Shown here one piece after another: positions 31,916 through 42,649 of a stretch of DNA of 64,000 bases (the stretch's first letter is position 1; each line of letters starts with the position of its first letter). A program made the position numbers and the translations under genes. Where the stretch lies: assembly GCF_020360975.1 (NCBI RefSeq), contig NW_025408673.1, forward strand, positions 3,534,001-3,598,000. The letters are read 5' to 3'. The stretch comes from Hirsutella rhossiliensis (lineage: Eukaryota > Ascomycota > Sordariomycetes > Hypocreales > Ophiocordycipitaceae). The notes below the pieces were generated by a model. The model had not been told where the DNA came from and searched no databases. It saw nothing but the letters and a program-made list of their open reading frames with translations.

Positions 31916-33331
31916 ATGTCGGCCTCCCAGCTCAACGTCGATACCTCGTCCTCCCCGCGGCAACCTCTTGACAGCCAGAAAAATGCTGGCGCCGACATGT
32001 CCATGATGGCCTTTGTCCAGCCCGGCTGCCCGTCTAGGTTCGCCTACCAGAATGAGCATCGTGTCAAAGGGCTCAACGCAGAAACCCTAGCGAGGGTCTT
32101 CCTTCCAACGCCCTCATGGCTGTCGACTCCAGAGTATGCAGCAATCCGGTCAGATCCTGACAATCCATCGACCTGCATCTTCTTGAGCCTTAATATTTCC
32201 ATATACAACCAACAGATAATCCCCTCGGAATGGACCGAGCAGTGGTTCTTTATGGTCGGCCGTGTTCATCCCTTTGCCCTGACGTGGGAAATCGAGCGAC
32301 GTGATAGCTTCGAGTCGGAGGATGACAACATTACAGAATACACCATCCCGGCTCTCATCGTCCGCGACCACAGCTACCAGCCGTAGGTGTATGCTCCAGA
32401 CCTCCGTCACCACTACCTTCTCTGACGATGGCCACAGAGTCATCCCTCGCACCCTCGGCTCGGCGGATGCCTTCCCAGCGATACAACCCATTGTCTCCTT
32501 CACGGGACCTGTCATCGGTTCCGGCCGCGACCTTCTGCATGGAAACTCGGCTGCGGCCCTTGACGACACCCAGCTGAGCTGTTGCGGCTTTGTCCAGCTC
32601 TCGACCTTTATCTGTCCTGGGATTCCGGGCAAAACACCCTTCAAGGGCTTTCATCCCTTTCAACTTTTCGTCATCTTCCCCATTCACGCCAATCCTTGAC
32701 CTCCTATGCAAGAAGATGACCGAGAGGCGCGATAGCCAGTTCCAGCCGAACGCTCTCCTCACCTGCACGGGCAAAATCGCCGGCTTACTCGATCACCAGA
32801 TCATGACACATGCCCCGGCCTTCGAGCAAGACTATATCTTCATCGTCGTCCCCGATACATGGACTTTCCTTGACAGGGCCATGTCCAACCAGGCTTCTGC
32901 GACACAGCTACTGCCGACGACACCCAAGGGCTCAGTCGGCAACCCTCGGACTATAGCGATGCGTTGGCCAGGTTTACCTCTACCAAAAACGCAATGCCGC
33001 CCCAAGCGGCGCCTCCCCACGCCGCCTGCATCTAGGTCAGTCGATCCTTATGATGACATCAAAGCGGTCATTGCCCGATCCCGACCAAACCCCAACCAAG
33101 AGACCGCGACTTTCTCCAGAAATTTCCACCATAGTCGCCGCCTGTGATAGTCGAGGCCCCGCCAAATCCGACACTTCCTCCCTTCTGTCCCAAGAAGACC
33201 CGGGAGACTCAGAGACGGACACCGAGCCAGTCAATCACCCAGCCACATCCGCCTCTGGCCCTATCAGACCTCCGGCGTCAATCTCTTCCCGACCGCACCG
33301 CGCCCGACATCCGCCCAAGAATATTCTGTAA
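31916..33331 (+). pseudogene. HAO gene of E3 (unknown function)
   Basis: Exon 1 is one clean frame, 31,916-32,382: MSASQLNVD, DMSMMAFVQPGCPSRFAYQN, VKGLNAETLARVFLPTPSW, FLSLNISIYNQ, EWTEQWFFMVGRVHPFALTW and IVRDHSYQP. The intron probably covers 32,383-32,437 (GTAGGT, branch CTGAC, ACAG). Exon 2 has VSFTGPVIGSGRDLL, LSCCGFVQLSTF and HPFQLFVIFPIHANP. One missing base at about 32,697 then makes a stop, and the next frame continues DLLCKKMTERRDSQFQ, LTCTGKIAGLLDHQIM and DYIFIVVPDTWTFLD. Another shift precedes TPTKRPRLS and the stop at 33,331. The shared hydrophobic core, alternating strands and C-terminal basic motif recur in all copies. An OB-fold single-strand-binding role is a hypothesis only. 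Confidence 0.75.
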
Positions 33332-33810
33332 AGCAACGAACGAAACAACACAACATGACAAGGAACATGTTTCATCATCCTCAAACTCAAGTGCGAAAGG
33401 CCCTAATGGGATATTTCCTTCTCCTCTTGCTCTCCTTTTCACAAAGACAATCCAGTCAAAACTTCTCCAATATACTCCTTATTCTGTTTATATCCACCAC
33501 TTATAGCACCTGTAAATCCTCAGAGCCTTCCACTCGCCCACACATGCATTACCCACCCACTCTCTTCACCCCTGCCGCCTCTCCACGCCCTTTGCGCCTT
33601 TGCAAAGCAAAATCTCCCTTGCAGCGGCCTAGGCTGCCTCTCTGACGCTCTGTCTCGATTTCACTCACGATAATGCTCTACGTCTCTCGCCGGATCTCCA
33701 TCTCATATCTCATATCTCACTCTTCTTCCTGTCTTCCTCTCACTTCCCCTGTCTCCTATCTCCTGTCGCCAACTCTCTCCTCTCCCCGACTTTCTCCTGT
33801 CGCCATCGCC
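33332..33810. other. E3 segment between HAO and right end
   Basis: About 480 bp of C/T-rich sequence with only chance short frames. There is no trace of the MYND gene that occupies this position in E2 and E4. It contains CTCATATCTCATATCTCA-type short repeats near 33,700. Confidence 0.5.
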
Positions 33811-33898
33811 AACTTTCGTTCCGAAAGGCCTCTTTGCGCGAGCCGCGGCTGGCGAGCCTTCCCCTCGTGCGCAACCCCCGTTGGGTTGCCTCTCCTGT
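33811..33898 (+). repeat. Right terminus of E3
   Basis: A variant motif AACTTTCGTTCCGAAAGGCC (33,811-33,830) is followed by a first stem-prone block (CGCGAGCCGCGGCTGGCGAGCC). A perfect hairpin follows, GCAACCC (33,871-33,877) and GGGTTGC (33,883-33,889), then CTCTCCTGTCG. Two stem blocks in a row suggest one end inserted against another. Confidence 0.65.
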
Positions 33899-33911
33899 CG
33901 ATTTCCCCCCC

Positions 33912-34007
33912 GCAAATGCCGCCCTCTGATTCGCTGGCGTTCTCGCTTTTGATTCGTCGGTTGTTCTTTTCTCGCTTTTCATTCGTCGATGTTCTCGCTT
34001 TTCATTC
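33912..34007. repeat. Degenerate GTTCTCGCTTTTCATTCG tandem array
   Basis: The segments CTGATTCGCTGGCGTTCTCG, CTTTTGATTCGTCGG, CTCGCTTTTCATTCGTCGAT and GTTCTCGCTTTTCATTC repeat with a period of about 24-34 bp. A related stretch (CTGATTCGCTGGCGTTCCCG, GGATTCGTCGGTGTTCC) precedes the left end of E2 at about 12,372-12,412. So this belongs to the Helitron left flank or left end. Copia-1 inserted inside the last unit. Confidence 0.55.
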
Positions 34008-34210
34008 TGTCGGGAGGTCTGTACTGCAGTAACGCAATGGGTTGTATTCAAGATGTCTTGCTAGGAAGGGAGGAAAGGGAATGAGGGGGCACACTACGTG
34101 CCCTTTATACACGGATCCCCGAGGTCCATACACGTGACGCTAAGGGTCACGTGTGCGTGTGTGCGCACCTCCCTTACAATCCTACTATAGCTATATGCTA
34201 CATTCCCACA
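34008..34210 (-). repeat. Copia-1 3' LTR
   Basis: 203 bp, TGTCGGG...CCCACA as read on the plus strand, identical by eye to the copy at 39,701. It contains the inverted repeat CACGTGAC/GTCACGTG (about 34,132-34,155). Confidence 0.92.
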
Positions 34211-34327
34211 CTGGCAAATCTTCTTTTATCGCTGCAATCGCAGCAGTAGCAGCAGGTGCGGGAGCGTAGCAGCAACCGCAAGGGTGCGACCGCAAGGGTG
34301 CGAAAAGAGTGACGGTTCGAGCGGCAG

Positions 34328-37300
34328 CTAGCGGGGAGGGCGTTCGACTGATCCTTCTATCCTAATCGTAAGGCTATTCGTATCGACGAGGCGTTCGAGG
34401 GCGCGGTTAGGCGATGCCTTTGTCATAGCATCTGCTGGGTTGTCTGCGCCGTTAATCCAGCGGATTTCTGTGATCTCACGCCTTTCGTAGGATTGACGTA
34501 GGGCCATGATATCTATCATCAATCGCTTCTCCTTCGTTGTGCCTAGCTTAACGAGGCACTCGTAGAGGGAAAAAGAGTCGGTGCAAACGATTAGGGATAG
34601 GGGAAGATTGAGGCGGTCTGTGATCTTCCGTATCGTCGTTGCTAGTGATATCCCAATATCGAATCCGTTGACCATGCCGTAGATCTCTGATGCTAGCACG
34701 CTTCGGGTGACCCTCTTACACTTCGTTGAGCTCCAATGGAGGACATTGCCCTTGATCCCGAATTGGTCTTTGGTACGTGCGGTCTCGGTCTCATTGACTA
34801 GGGCAATGACGAAGCCTAGCTGTGACGATAGGTCCTTATTGTTCGCAAAGGAACCGTCGGTAAAGATGATAAGCTTGGCATTGGCGAGGTCAATAGGGAT
34901 ATACGTTAGGCCTCGCTGCTGGTGGTCTTTCTGCCATTGAAGCCGCTTGTTGAGGGTCGTGCAATCCTCTTCCGTAGGGGTTTGGACCTGGGCAGCAATA
35001 GAGATGTCGAATGAGGCCTCTGGTTGACAGATTGAAGCCACATACGCGCCACGGGCACGCTGTTCCACGTACTGTTGGGCTCGATCGTATGCCTTGATGT
35101 CGATGGGTTCGATCTTGGCTGCTTGACCCTTTGTTGAAGCAGTAGAGCGTTGTGGAAAGTGGTGTCTTGGAGGGTTATCTTTGCACCGTTGAAGTCAATG
35201 CTAGTACCGGGGTCATCGTTGTCTTCGGCTTTGCCCGAAATTGTGCCTTTACGAGTTCCGCTTCCTCTAGCGCGGAAAAACGTTGTGTGCCAAGCATAAG
35301 GGTATCGTCAGTCTGCATTCCCACAATCCCAAAGTTATCAGGTCCCTTATTCGTAATTAGGAAGCATAGGTCGTAGGTTGATGTGGACATGTCGAGGTTA
35401 TCGACATGATGCCCGTGATAGGTTCGAAACCAATGGACTCCGGCCTCCGCAATTCCGTATAGGGCTTAATAACGCGAATGATTGTTCCTTCCGGGTATCT
35501 TCCTTCTAATTCGGCGGGAAGATGCGTGAGAATGGTGCGGAATAGTTCGGTCTGCGCCTGGGGATACGCTTGTGTGATGTCACGACGAGAGGTCATGCCG
35601 TGAGAAAGGAGGTCTGGGAGATAGCAGAAATAAGCCGTTGACTGACGCGTTGAATTGTCGGGGATTGCGTCAATAGGTGGTTTTCTTGGTCGTTGTGCCC
35701 TTGGACCACGAGCCTTGACTTCTCGTATGGTTTGGTTTCTTTGCCTTTAACCTCGCGGACCATGCGGGAGCGGAAGATATGATGGTTCCCGTGCTTTGCT
35801 TCATTGTAGCGTTCGAAGCTAAACACTCCTCGTACCAATAGATCATCGATCTCCGTGCTATCGGATTCCTCAAAGGGTGCCTGGCGTTGTGATAATGCCT
35901 TCGTCCCGTAGCTTGATGGCTAGTTGGTAGGCATCTTCTTCCTTCTTGACTAGGAACGTCGTCTTTGGCTTGTTCTTCGAACCAGGGGGGCGGCCTCGCT
36001 TGCGCGGCGCCGGGGGATTAGGAGCAGGAACAGGGGCAGGGGCAGGGGCAGAAACAGGAACAGAATCGCTCGCAGGATCAGAAACAGGAATGTCAGAATC
36101 ATCCGCAGCAGCAGCAGCGGGGCAGGGATCGTCGTCTCGTCGCGGAAATAAGGCTGCACAAGGGTGGAACGGAAGGTCTGGGGTCCGTTGATAGTATCAA
36201 TTGTGACATTGGAGCCATCAATTGCACTAATCTTAAAAGGGCCTTGCCAGCCGAGCTTTCTCTCCACACTCGGACCTCGCTTTGCAGTGGGAGCGATAGT
36301 ATAACGCCTGTTGATGATGGTCCGTTCTTTGTGTGTAAGGCGCCCTGCACTTGCCGCTCTGCTGAGAGCTGACGAAGCATTTTCATCGCCTTCTGGGCTG
36401 CGGCAGCCCTTTCAGGGTCGTAGCAGGGGGCGAATCTAACGCCATTCGAGGGTAGGCGCCAAAGACTAGGAGCGTAGGGACAATGCCATTTGGCCCTGCT
36501 GTGTCGTTGATGGCTTTGATAGCCATTTGAAGGATCGATTCGGGGGATGTGAAGGTCCCGATTTCTGCGTGGAGGATCTCAAACGCACGGCGGAGAGGGG
36601 CATGATATCTTTCAACCTTTCCAACGGACCAATGTGCTTCCACAGGGACTTGCTTGCAGGTTATCCCCATAAGCTTTGCCTCGTTACGGAACTCTAGGGA
36701 GGCAAAATTGGTCCCTGCGTCGTGCTTGATAGTATCAGGGGGTCCGAGATATGTGTCTATCCAGAGGGCTCGGAGGGCTTCCCACGTATCCTTTGCTGAC
36801 ATCGATAGGAGGAACCTGGCTGCTTGGAACGCTGTTGCTGTATCTACCACGTGCAAGACGGGGCGTTGAGGGGTTCCAAGGTAGAGCACATCAGCGACGA
36901 TTTCGTAGTTGAATTCCTGGTCATCCTTTAGGGTGAATTTGAAGCGTCTTGGAGCTTGAGAGTGCATTTGACAGTGATGACAGAATCTCGAGATGTTCTC
37001 TAGGATATCTATCGTCACATCGTTGTGGCCAGCTTGCCGTAGGAGGTTGTGAAGTCTTGGGACCGCTGGGTGCCCGAATCGACGATGAAGAGTGCGGATC
37101 TCGCTCTCCGTGAGGAATGCGATAGCGGCCTCGTTGGTCTTAGGTAGGAGGAACCAAGGATGTCCCCATTTGCGGATAACCGGGAGGGTTGTTCGTCCGA
37201 CAATGGTGTCTGTAAGGTTGTTGAAATAGATGCCTAGGCGATCCATATCAGCGAGAGAGAGGAGGAAGGAGTAGGGTCTTGAGGATATGGAATGTGATCC

Positions 37301-37627
37301 TTCCGAGAGGTGTTTTAAGGGCGATAGAGCCGAGGATAGAATGGCTTCGCCGTTGCCGAATTTGATAGAAGCTTGGCCTGCTGTAGTCTTATCGAGCGTT
37401 ATAGCAGGGTCTTCTCGTTGTAGAGCGATGCATTGGTCGTAGCCAGCTGTGGAAACCTTCGCGGCGCCTGTGTCAATTATGATGCCCTGGAATCGGAGTC
37501 TTGAGTAGCGCTCCTCTATCATGAATTGGGAAGCAGGTGTAGCGTTGTTTTGAGAGGTGCTATACACGTCTTCCCTGTGATCAGATGGTTGAAGGCTTGC
37601 TGGCAGAGCATTTGGCTTGTGTGCCAC
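34328..37627 (-). pseudogene. Copia-1 pol (protease, integrase, RT, RNase H), broken
   Basis: The 414-codon frame 37,627-36,383 carries the protease motif IIDTGA, the H-H-C-C finger (HRRFGHP...CHHCQMH) and the integrase core residues D (VADVLYLG), D (KHDAGTNF) and E (GKVERYH). The integrase tail (LGWQGPFKI...) follows in 36,267-35,950, ending in a low-complexity Leu/Pro stretch encoded by GGGGCA-like hexamers. RT pieces are KSRLVVQGH, DITQAYPQAQTELF and MQTDDTLML, the last replacing the usual YVDD. They lie in three frames, with a one-base loss near 35,460 and another between 35,600 and 35,680. RNase H (35,068-34,328) has FTDGSFANN, VLASEIYGM and CTDSFSLYE. Product order is as in Pseudoviridae. 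Not functional as read. Confidence 0.88.
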
Positions 37628-39468
37628 TGTTCTGGGTTGTTGTCATTATCTTCATTGTCGTCCTCGTCCCATGGGTCGTTAGCATCATCGTGGGCATCCA
37701 TCTCGTGACCTTCAAAGTCAAGAACGTAGGCTGTAAGGTCCTGGGGAGGGGTAATCCCTATGAAGTGACAGTGGGCGACGTATTGGTCTCGGGATCTTTG
37801 ACGTTCCTCGGCAGTGTGCTTTGTAGACCAACATCCTTCCTTATTGCAGACGAAGCACTTCTTATTCCACGGGTGGTTGTGGCCGGTTAAAGCGTTGACT
37901 ATTGAAGCTTCCCCGTGGAGCGTTGTAGCTGCCTCGTTGAGCGTTGCCTCTATACCTTCTATACCCCTTCTGACCAAATCTTCCGCGATTGTTGTTGTAT
38001 CTTCGATCGAGATAGTAGTGGTCATTGGGATCCATATGATCAGATGGTTCCTCGAGGTCTTGATGGTATTGAGGGCCTCCTTGAAGATAACGAGGCGCTA
38101 TTCCGCGTGCAAGATGGGTCTCAACGGAAGAGCGAAGATCTGCAAAAAGGGGCTCGATTCCTTCGGCGGGCTTGAATAAAGCGTATTCAAGTTCAGGAAC
38201 ACCGCGGCATGCATTAATAAGCGTTGTACGCAGTGGAACGTTTCCTGCATACGCGTTGCCAAGAGCTCGTTGGCATAACTGTAGCTTATCAAGGAGTAGC
38301 TGAAGAACCTCGTGTAGGGATTTCGTAGCATTATCGGCACGGAGCTTGTTAAAGGAAATAGTCGTCCATTCAGTATAGTAGTGAACGTGGTTAACTTCCG
38401 TATCGAAATGTTGCTTGATGCTATCGTATGCCTTGCGGAACGTTGAGGTCCAGTTAATGTGGTCAATGTAGTACGTTTGGGCTCGGCCAGTAAGGATTCG
38501 AGGAAAAGAGCGTGGAATTGGTCCGGCTTGACCTGAATGTTATAACAGATACTCATAAAGATGCGTAGCTTATCATCGAGAAGGTCATAGGGTTCCCCGT
38601 ATAGTTCTTCTCTTTGTCCCAGATCTTGGTGAATTTCTGTTGTGTGTTGGCATCGACGATGCCGTTCGGGATGTCGGCCGGGAAGCGTTGTGTACGCTTC
38701 GAGGGATGTGGGAGAAGAGGGTTCTGCTAGAACGATGCTCTGTTGCTGGAACTGATAGCTTGTAGGATGTATTGTTCGTTGGGAAGCGTAGCAGTCGTTG
38801 TGGGCGGTTCCGCAATTGTCGTAGCGGGAGGAGCAGGGAGCGTCGGAATAGGGGCTAACGGCATGGATGGCTCCGCCGTGTTGGAGGTGGGAGGGTTCTG
38901 CGTTAGTCGTCTCTCTTTTCTTGTATAGGCCTCCGTTCCTTTATCGAATTGGGTTACCATGAATTCGTTGTCGGGCCAGGCTGGTGGGTTATCGATCGTC
39001 TGTAGGAAGACGAGCTGTGGGATGATGTGGTCACCCTTTTCTCCTGTATAGATACCACGTCTCTTTAAAAGGTAACGTAGCTCCTTCGAAATTCCTTTGG
39101 CATCTTTCTCCACGTTGCCTCGGTCCACTGTTGGAAGTGATCCTGGAAGAATTCAAGGATATTAGTGCCATGAAGGTGTACGTTCTCCTCGCATTCTGAC
39201 ATAAATCGTGCGGTATATGTCATAACAGCTATTCTATCTTCCTCTTGGGGCGTGATCTCATCCTCCCATCGGGTCGGATCGATATCCTGATATTGGGTCT
39301 TTGGGATCGTGAGATTTTGGACCAATTCCTTACTTGGTCGAGGAAGGCGTCGTTCCTCGTAGAGGCGGGTTCGGGGTTGGGGTCGTGCTTGTCATCGTGA
39401 GGGTTGTCACGTAGTTGTCGAATCGTGAGGGTTGTCACGTAGTTGTCGAATCGGCGTTGTGGACGCAC
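37519..39468 (-). pseudogene. Copia-1 gag, frameshifted
   Basis: Pieces in several frames span 39,468-37,519: MRPQRRFDNYVTTLTIRQL, EFFQDHFQQWTEATWRK, RYLLKRRGIYTGEKGDHI, a Pro/Thr-rich stretch, and a last frame (38,025-37,519) with the zinc-knuckle-like CFVCNKEGCWSTKH. The last frame overlaps pol by about 110 nt in the -1 frame, an arrangement compatible with gag-pol frameshifting. A 28-bp unit (GTGAGGGTTGTCACGTAGTTGTCGAATC) is duplicated in tandem near 39,398-39,452. The breaks make a full-length capsid protein unlikely. Confidence 0.8.
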
Positions 39469-39672
39469 TTACACTTAATGTAACCGTTAAGTGAAGTTGG
39501 AAGGATCTATCAATGGCCTACCGGGAGCTAGTTGGTTGCCGGGTCCGGGTAATCGTAGAGTCCTTGATCTTAGCATAGAAACCTCCTCTAGGTCCAACCA
39601 GGGCAATATCGCTAGGAATATGGTAGTTGGGCTTTCGAAGGTTGCGTTCTATCTCTTCTTCCTTGCCAATCT

Positions 39673-39700
39673 GTGATCGACCAAATCGATCACTGATCAG
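39673..39700 (-). other. Hairpin and palindrome at the Copia-1 primer-site position
   Basis: Directly next to the 5' LTR lies the perfect palindrome CTGATCAG (39,693-39,700). It overlaps a perfect 8-bp hairpin, GTGATCGA (39,673-39,680) and TCGATCAC (39,686-39,693), with loop CCAAA. This is where a tRNA primer-binding site should sit; I do not recognise a tRNA complement. Confidence 0.6.
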
Positions 39701-39903
39701 TGTCGGGAGGTCTGTACTGCAGTAACGCAATGGGTTGTATTCAAGATGTCTTGCTAGGAAGGGAGGAAAGGGAATGAGGGGGCACACTACGTGCCCTTTA
39801 TACACGGATCCCCGAGGTCCATACACGTGACGCTAAGGGTCACGTGTGCGTGTGTGCGCACCTCCCTTACAATCCTACTATAGCTATATGCTACATTCCC
39901 ACA
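39701..39903 (-). repeat. Copia-1 5' LTR
   Basis: 203 bp, identical by eye to 34,008-34,210. It is the upstream LTR for the minus-strand element. Target duplication CATTC follows at 39,904-39,908. Confidence 0.92.
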
Positions 39904-40160
39904 CATTCGTTAATAAATAAAAATAAATAATGCCCTGCCCCCTTGCTGCCCCTTTTAGTTCCAGCTGCGCAGTTCGCTTCCAACGCCTCCGTAGACCATA
40001 CGCCGCCGCAGACCACATAGAGGAAGGTGCCCAAGCCGGCCCGGCTTCTAACTCCGCCATAGACCACACGCCTCCACAGACCACCCCCTTCGCCCGTCCT
40101 CCTGGCCCTTAACCTACACTCCTTTTACGTCAGAAGTGTGGAAAATGCAGGGCGCCTGCG

Positions 40161-42577
40161 TTACCTGCGGAGCCAGTCGGCCGCCTCCTGTGTTGTCTGC
40201 CTGCTAAGCTCCTCTAGCCGGGCCTGCGCTGCCGTCATCTCCTCAGGCACCCGGTTCCCCACTAGGTCCCGCTCCCGCACCTCTGATACGAGCATGATGC
40301 CGTCGAGCGTCGGGCACCGCGACAGCTGCACGTATAGGCTATACGGGTCGCACGACGACGGCACCGCCCTCCCTCGACCGTCGTCATCCTCGCCCCCGCA
40401 GCTCCAGCGCCACGCGCTCTAGCGTCCCGCCCTGCACCTTATAGTCGGTGCAGGCGAAGGCCGCGGCGCACGGCAGGCCCCTCCGGCTGACGTCGTTGCG
40501 CTGCCATGGCCGCTTCCGCTGCGCTGTGATCTTGACGCTGATGGGCGTTAGCAGGATCGTCCCGGCAGGCATCCCGACGAAGTGGAAGTCCTGGTCGTCT
40601 CCGAGGCCAGCACGATGCCCGCCGGCGGCCCGAAGTGCATGATGAGCTCCGCCGAGACGCGGTGGCCGGGGAAGGCGCGGTCGGGGATGACGTCCACCGC
40701 CGTGTACCCGGCCCCGTTCACAAGCTTCAGCCCCTGGTGCGTGTTCTGGTTCACGACGACCGGCATGCCTGGCACGAAGAGGAAGACGGCCGGCACCGGG
40801 GTCGCGCTGTCGTCGCCCTGGCCTAGCATTAGCACCGCCTCCTCTTCCGTCGGCACGCCGTCCCTCCACTTATGCTCGGAGGAAGACGCGCGCCGCCGTC
40901 CGCCGCCTCTCCGGAACGCGAGCGCCGCCTCTAGGTTGAGGTTCCAGCGGTTCCGGTTGAGCGGCGTCACCACCGTCAGGCCCGTCTCCCACGGGATCCG
41001 CCTGCCCGGCCGGTAGCATCTCGAGTTGAGCAGCTCTAGGTCCGACCGGTCCTGCTCGCCCCGGCGGATCCGCCCGAGCAGCCGCCGCAGCTCCGGGTCG
41101 CCGGCGGCCCGCATCTGCTCGTCCAGCATGACGACCGTCGTGAAGCGCCGCCACAGCGCGTGCGCCTTGTCGTGCTGCCGCCGCTGCTCGGCCGCGAACG
41201 CCCCGTCCTCGTCCCACGCCACCGCCGCGCTCGGCAGCAGGATCGACCGTTCCTGCACCGGCCGGAACTGGTGGAAGTCGCCGCAGAGGATCACTACCGG
41301 GATGCCGCCGAAGTCCCGCGCCGACCCCCGCAGCCGGCAGAGCTGCTCGTTGGCGGCGTGCAGCGTCCGCGCCCCGAGCATGCTGACCTCGTCGATCACC
41401 AGCACCTCCTTCTCCTGCCAGTCCATCCGCGACCGGCCGTCGACGAAGCGCTCGCCCTGGCCCGCCAGCCGTACGCCGTCAATGTCCCTCGTCGCCCCTC
41501 CCGCCCGGCCGCCCTGGCCGACCGTAAGGCCGCAGGCCGAGTGCAGCGTGATGCCGTTGATCCGCGCTGCCGCCGTCCCCGACGTCGCCGTAACCAGTAC
41601 CCGGCTCGATAGGTCCCTCCGGGCGAGCAGCTCGACGAGCGCCTCGATGACGCGCGACTTGCCGGTGCCGCCCTCGCCGCCGATGAATAGGCAGAGCTGG
41701 CCACCACCGTCGCCGCCTGCGTCGTCGCCCTGCCGGATTCGGTCGAGTTGCCGGCACACGATTAGGAGGGCGATGGCCTGCTTCTCGTTGAGCGTGAGCT
41801 GGCCCGCCAGCTCCTGCCGGCGGCGACGAACGAGCTCGACGGGCCGAGCCGCACGCGCATCCCCGCCGCCGTGCCTGCGTCTGCGTCGCCGTCGGCCGCC
41901 GTTACGTCGATGTCGTCCTCGCCGAAGCCCCCCATCACCCCGCGAAGGGCCGCGCCGCGGTCGGCCCCGACGCCCGCCGCCGCCCCGCCGCCCTGGATGC
42001 CCTGGATCGCCCGCTCCGCCCCGCGCCGCGCTCCTCTGCTGCGACTTGATGGCCCGCATCTCTTCTTGCCGCGGCAGTGCCGCCCCGACAGCGCCGAGCC
42101 CGGTAGGTTCACCCGCCTGCCTGCCCTCTCGTCCGCCACCACCGTCGCCGCGAGCTCGGCCGCCGACCCGAGCGCCGACTGCTGGAACCGGCAGAGCTGC
42201 TGCGTCATCGCTAGCAGCTCTGTTGACTGCGCCGTGACTTGTCCCGCGCTGGCGGCGTTCCGGACGACGTCGATGAGCCGAGCCGCGTCGCCCGCCCCGC
42301 CGGCGCGGTATGCCTCCTCGCCCCTTCGGCCGCCCCCTGCCTTCGTCGTCGGCCTGCGGCGCCGTCATACCGCCCTCCTCGGCCGTGGCGGCCCACTGCT
42401 TGGCGTCGCGCTTCGCGTCCTCCGCCGACCGCCGGAGGAGCTGCACGTTGTCTGCGAGCCGCGCGACCTCGGCGCCAGCGACTCCCGCGCCCGTGCCCAG
42501 ATGTTGTTAATGTCGCCTGCCTCCTCGCCGAGGAAGGACTCCACGGCACGAATAGGGCCAGGTGCTGCACCGCCGCC
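40161..42577 (-). pseudogene. RepHel helicase exon of E4 (PIF1-like), best preserved
   Basis: Begins after intron B (42,578-42,649; donor GTGCGT, branch GCTAAC, CTAG). One 632-codon frame (42,446-40,548) includes NEKQAIALLIVCRQLDRIRQ, Walker A GGEGGTGKSR (about 41,660-41,690), VTATSGTAAARINGITLHSA, Walker B VIDEVSMLGARTLH (about 41,355-41,400), CGDFHQFRPVQERSILLPSA, EQMRAAGDPELRRLL, VVTPLNRNRWNLN and VNGAGYTAVDV. Its first part is not in the right frame (about 42,446-41,800), as GRRRRRR-like sequence shows; QLCRFQQSALGSAAELAA appears in the 42,208 frame. A shift near 40,590 leads to ACTDYKVQGGTLERVALELRG, and another near 40,370 to YVQLSRCPTLDGIMLVS and the stop at 40,161. Very Arg/Gly-rich codon use reflects high GC. 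Confidence 0.82.
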
Positions 42578-42649
42578 CTAGATGCTGTTAGCCGATGCCC
42601 CTAGCTGCTCTGCCTTCCTCTTAGGCGCCCCCCGTCTTATAGTACGCAC

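Larger units (their letters stand above)
23073..33903 (-). mobile_element. Helitron E3 (RepHel, HAO)
   Basis: The left motif CCTTGAGGAACGAAAGG lies at 23,073-23,089. The right terminus at 33,811-33,898 has a variant inverted motif and a perfect GCAACCC/GGGTTGC hairpin. It contains RepHel (23,518-30,523, minus) and HAO (31,916-33,331, plus), plus a degenerate partial second HAO at about 31,118-31,275. No MYND gene is present. HAO exon 1 is uninterrupted here. RepHel has lost its HUH motif by a one-base deletion near 27,300. Confidence 0.73.
34008..39903 (-). mobile_element. Copia-1 LTR retrotransposon (defective)
   Basis: A 5.9-kb Copia-type element read on the minus strand. It is bounded by identical 203-bp LTRs (TG...CA) and flanked by a perfect 5-bp duplication CATTC (34,003-34,007 and 39,904-39,908). 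The order gag, protease, integrase, reverse transcriptase, RNase H defines Ty1/copia. Identical LTRs indicate recent insertion, yet gag and RT are split by several frameshifts. It may have been copied as a defective genome by proteins from another copy, or the breaks may be sequence errors. Confidence 0.9.

Noticed and set aside
36010..36070. Trinucleotide or hexanucleotide GGGGCA repeat as a separate regulatory element
   Set aside because: It lies inside Copia-1 pol and encodes a low-complexity linker; nothing suggests an independent role.
41026..42237. 403-codon plus-strand frame in E4
   Set aside because: It is Ser/Arg/Pro-rich, antisense to the RepHel helicase. High GC keeps reverse frames open.
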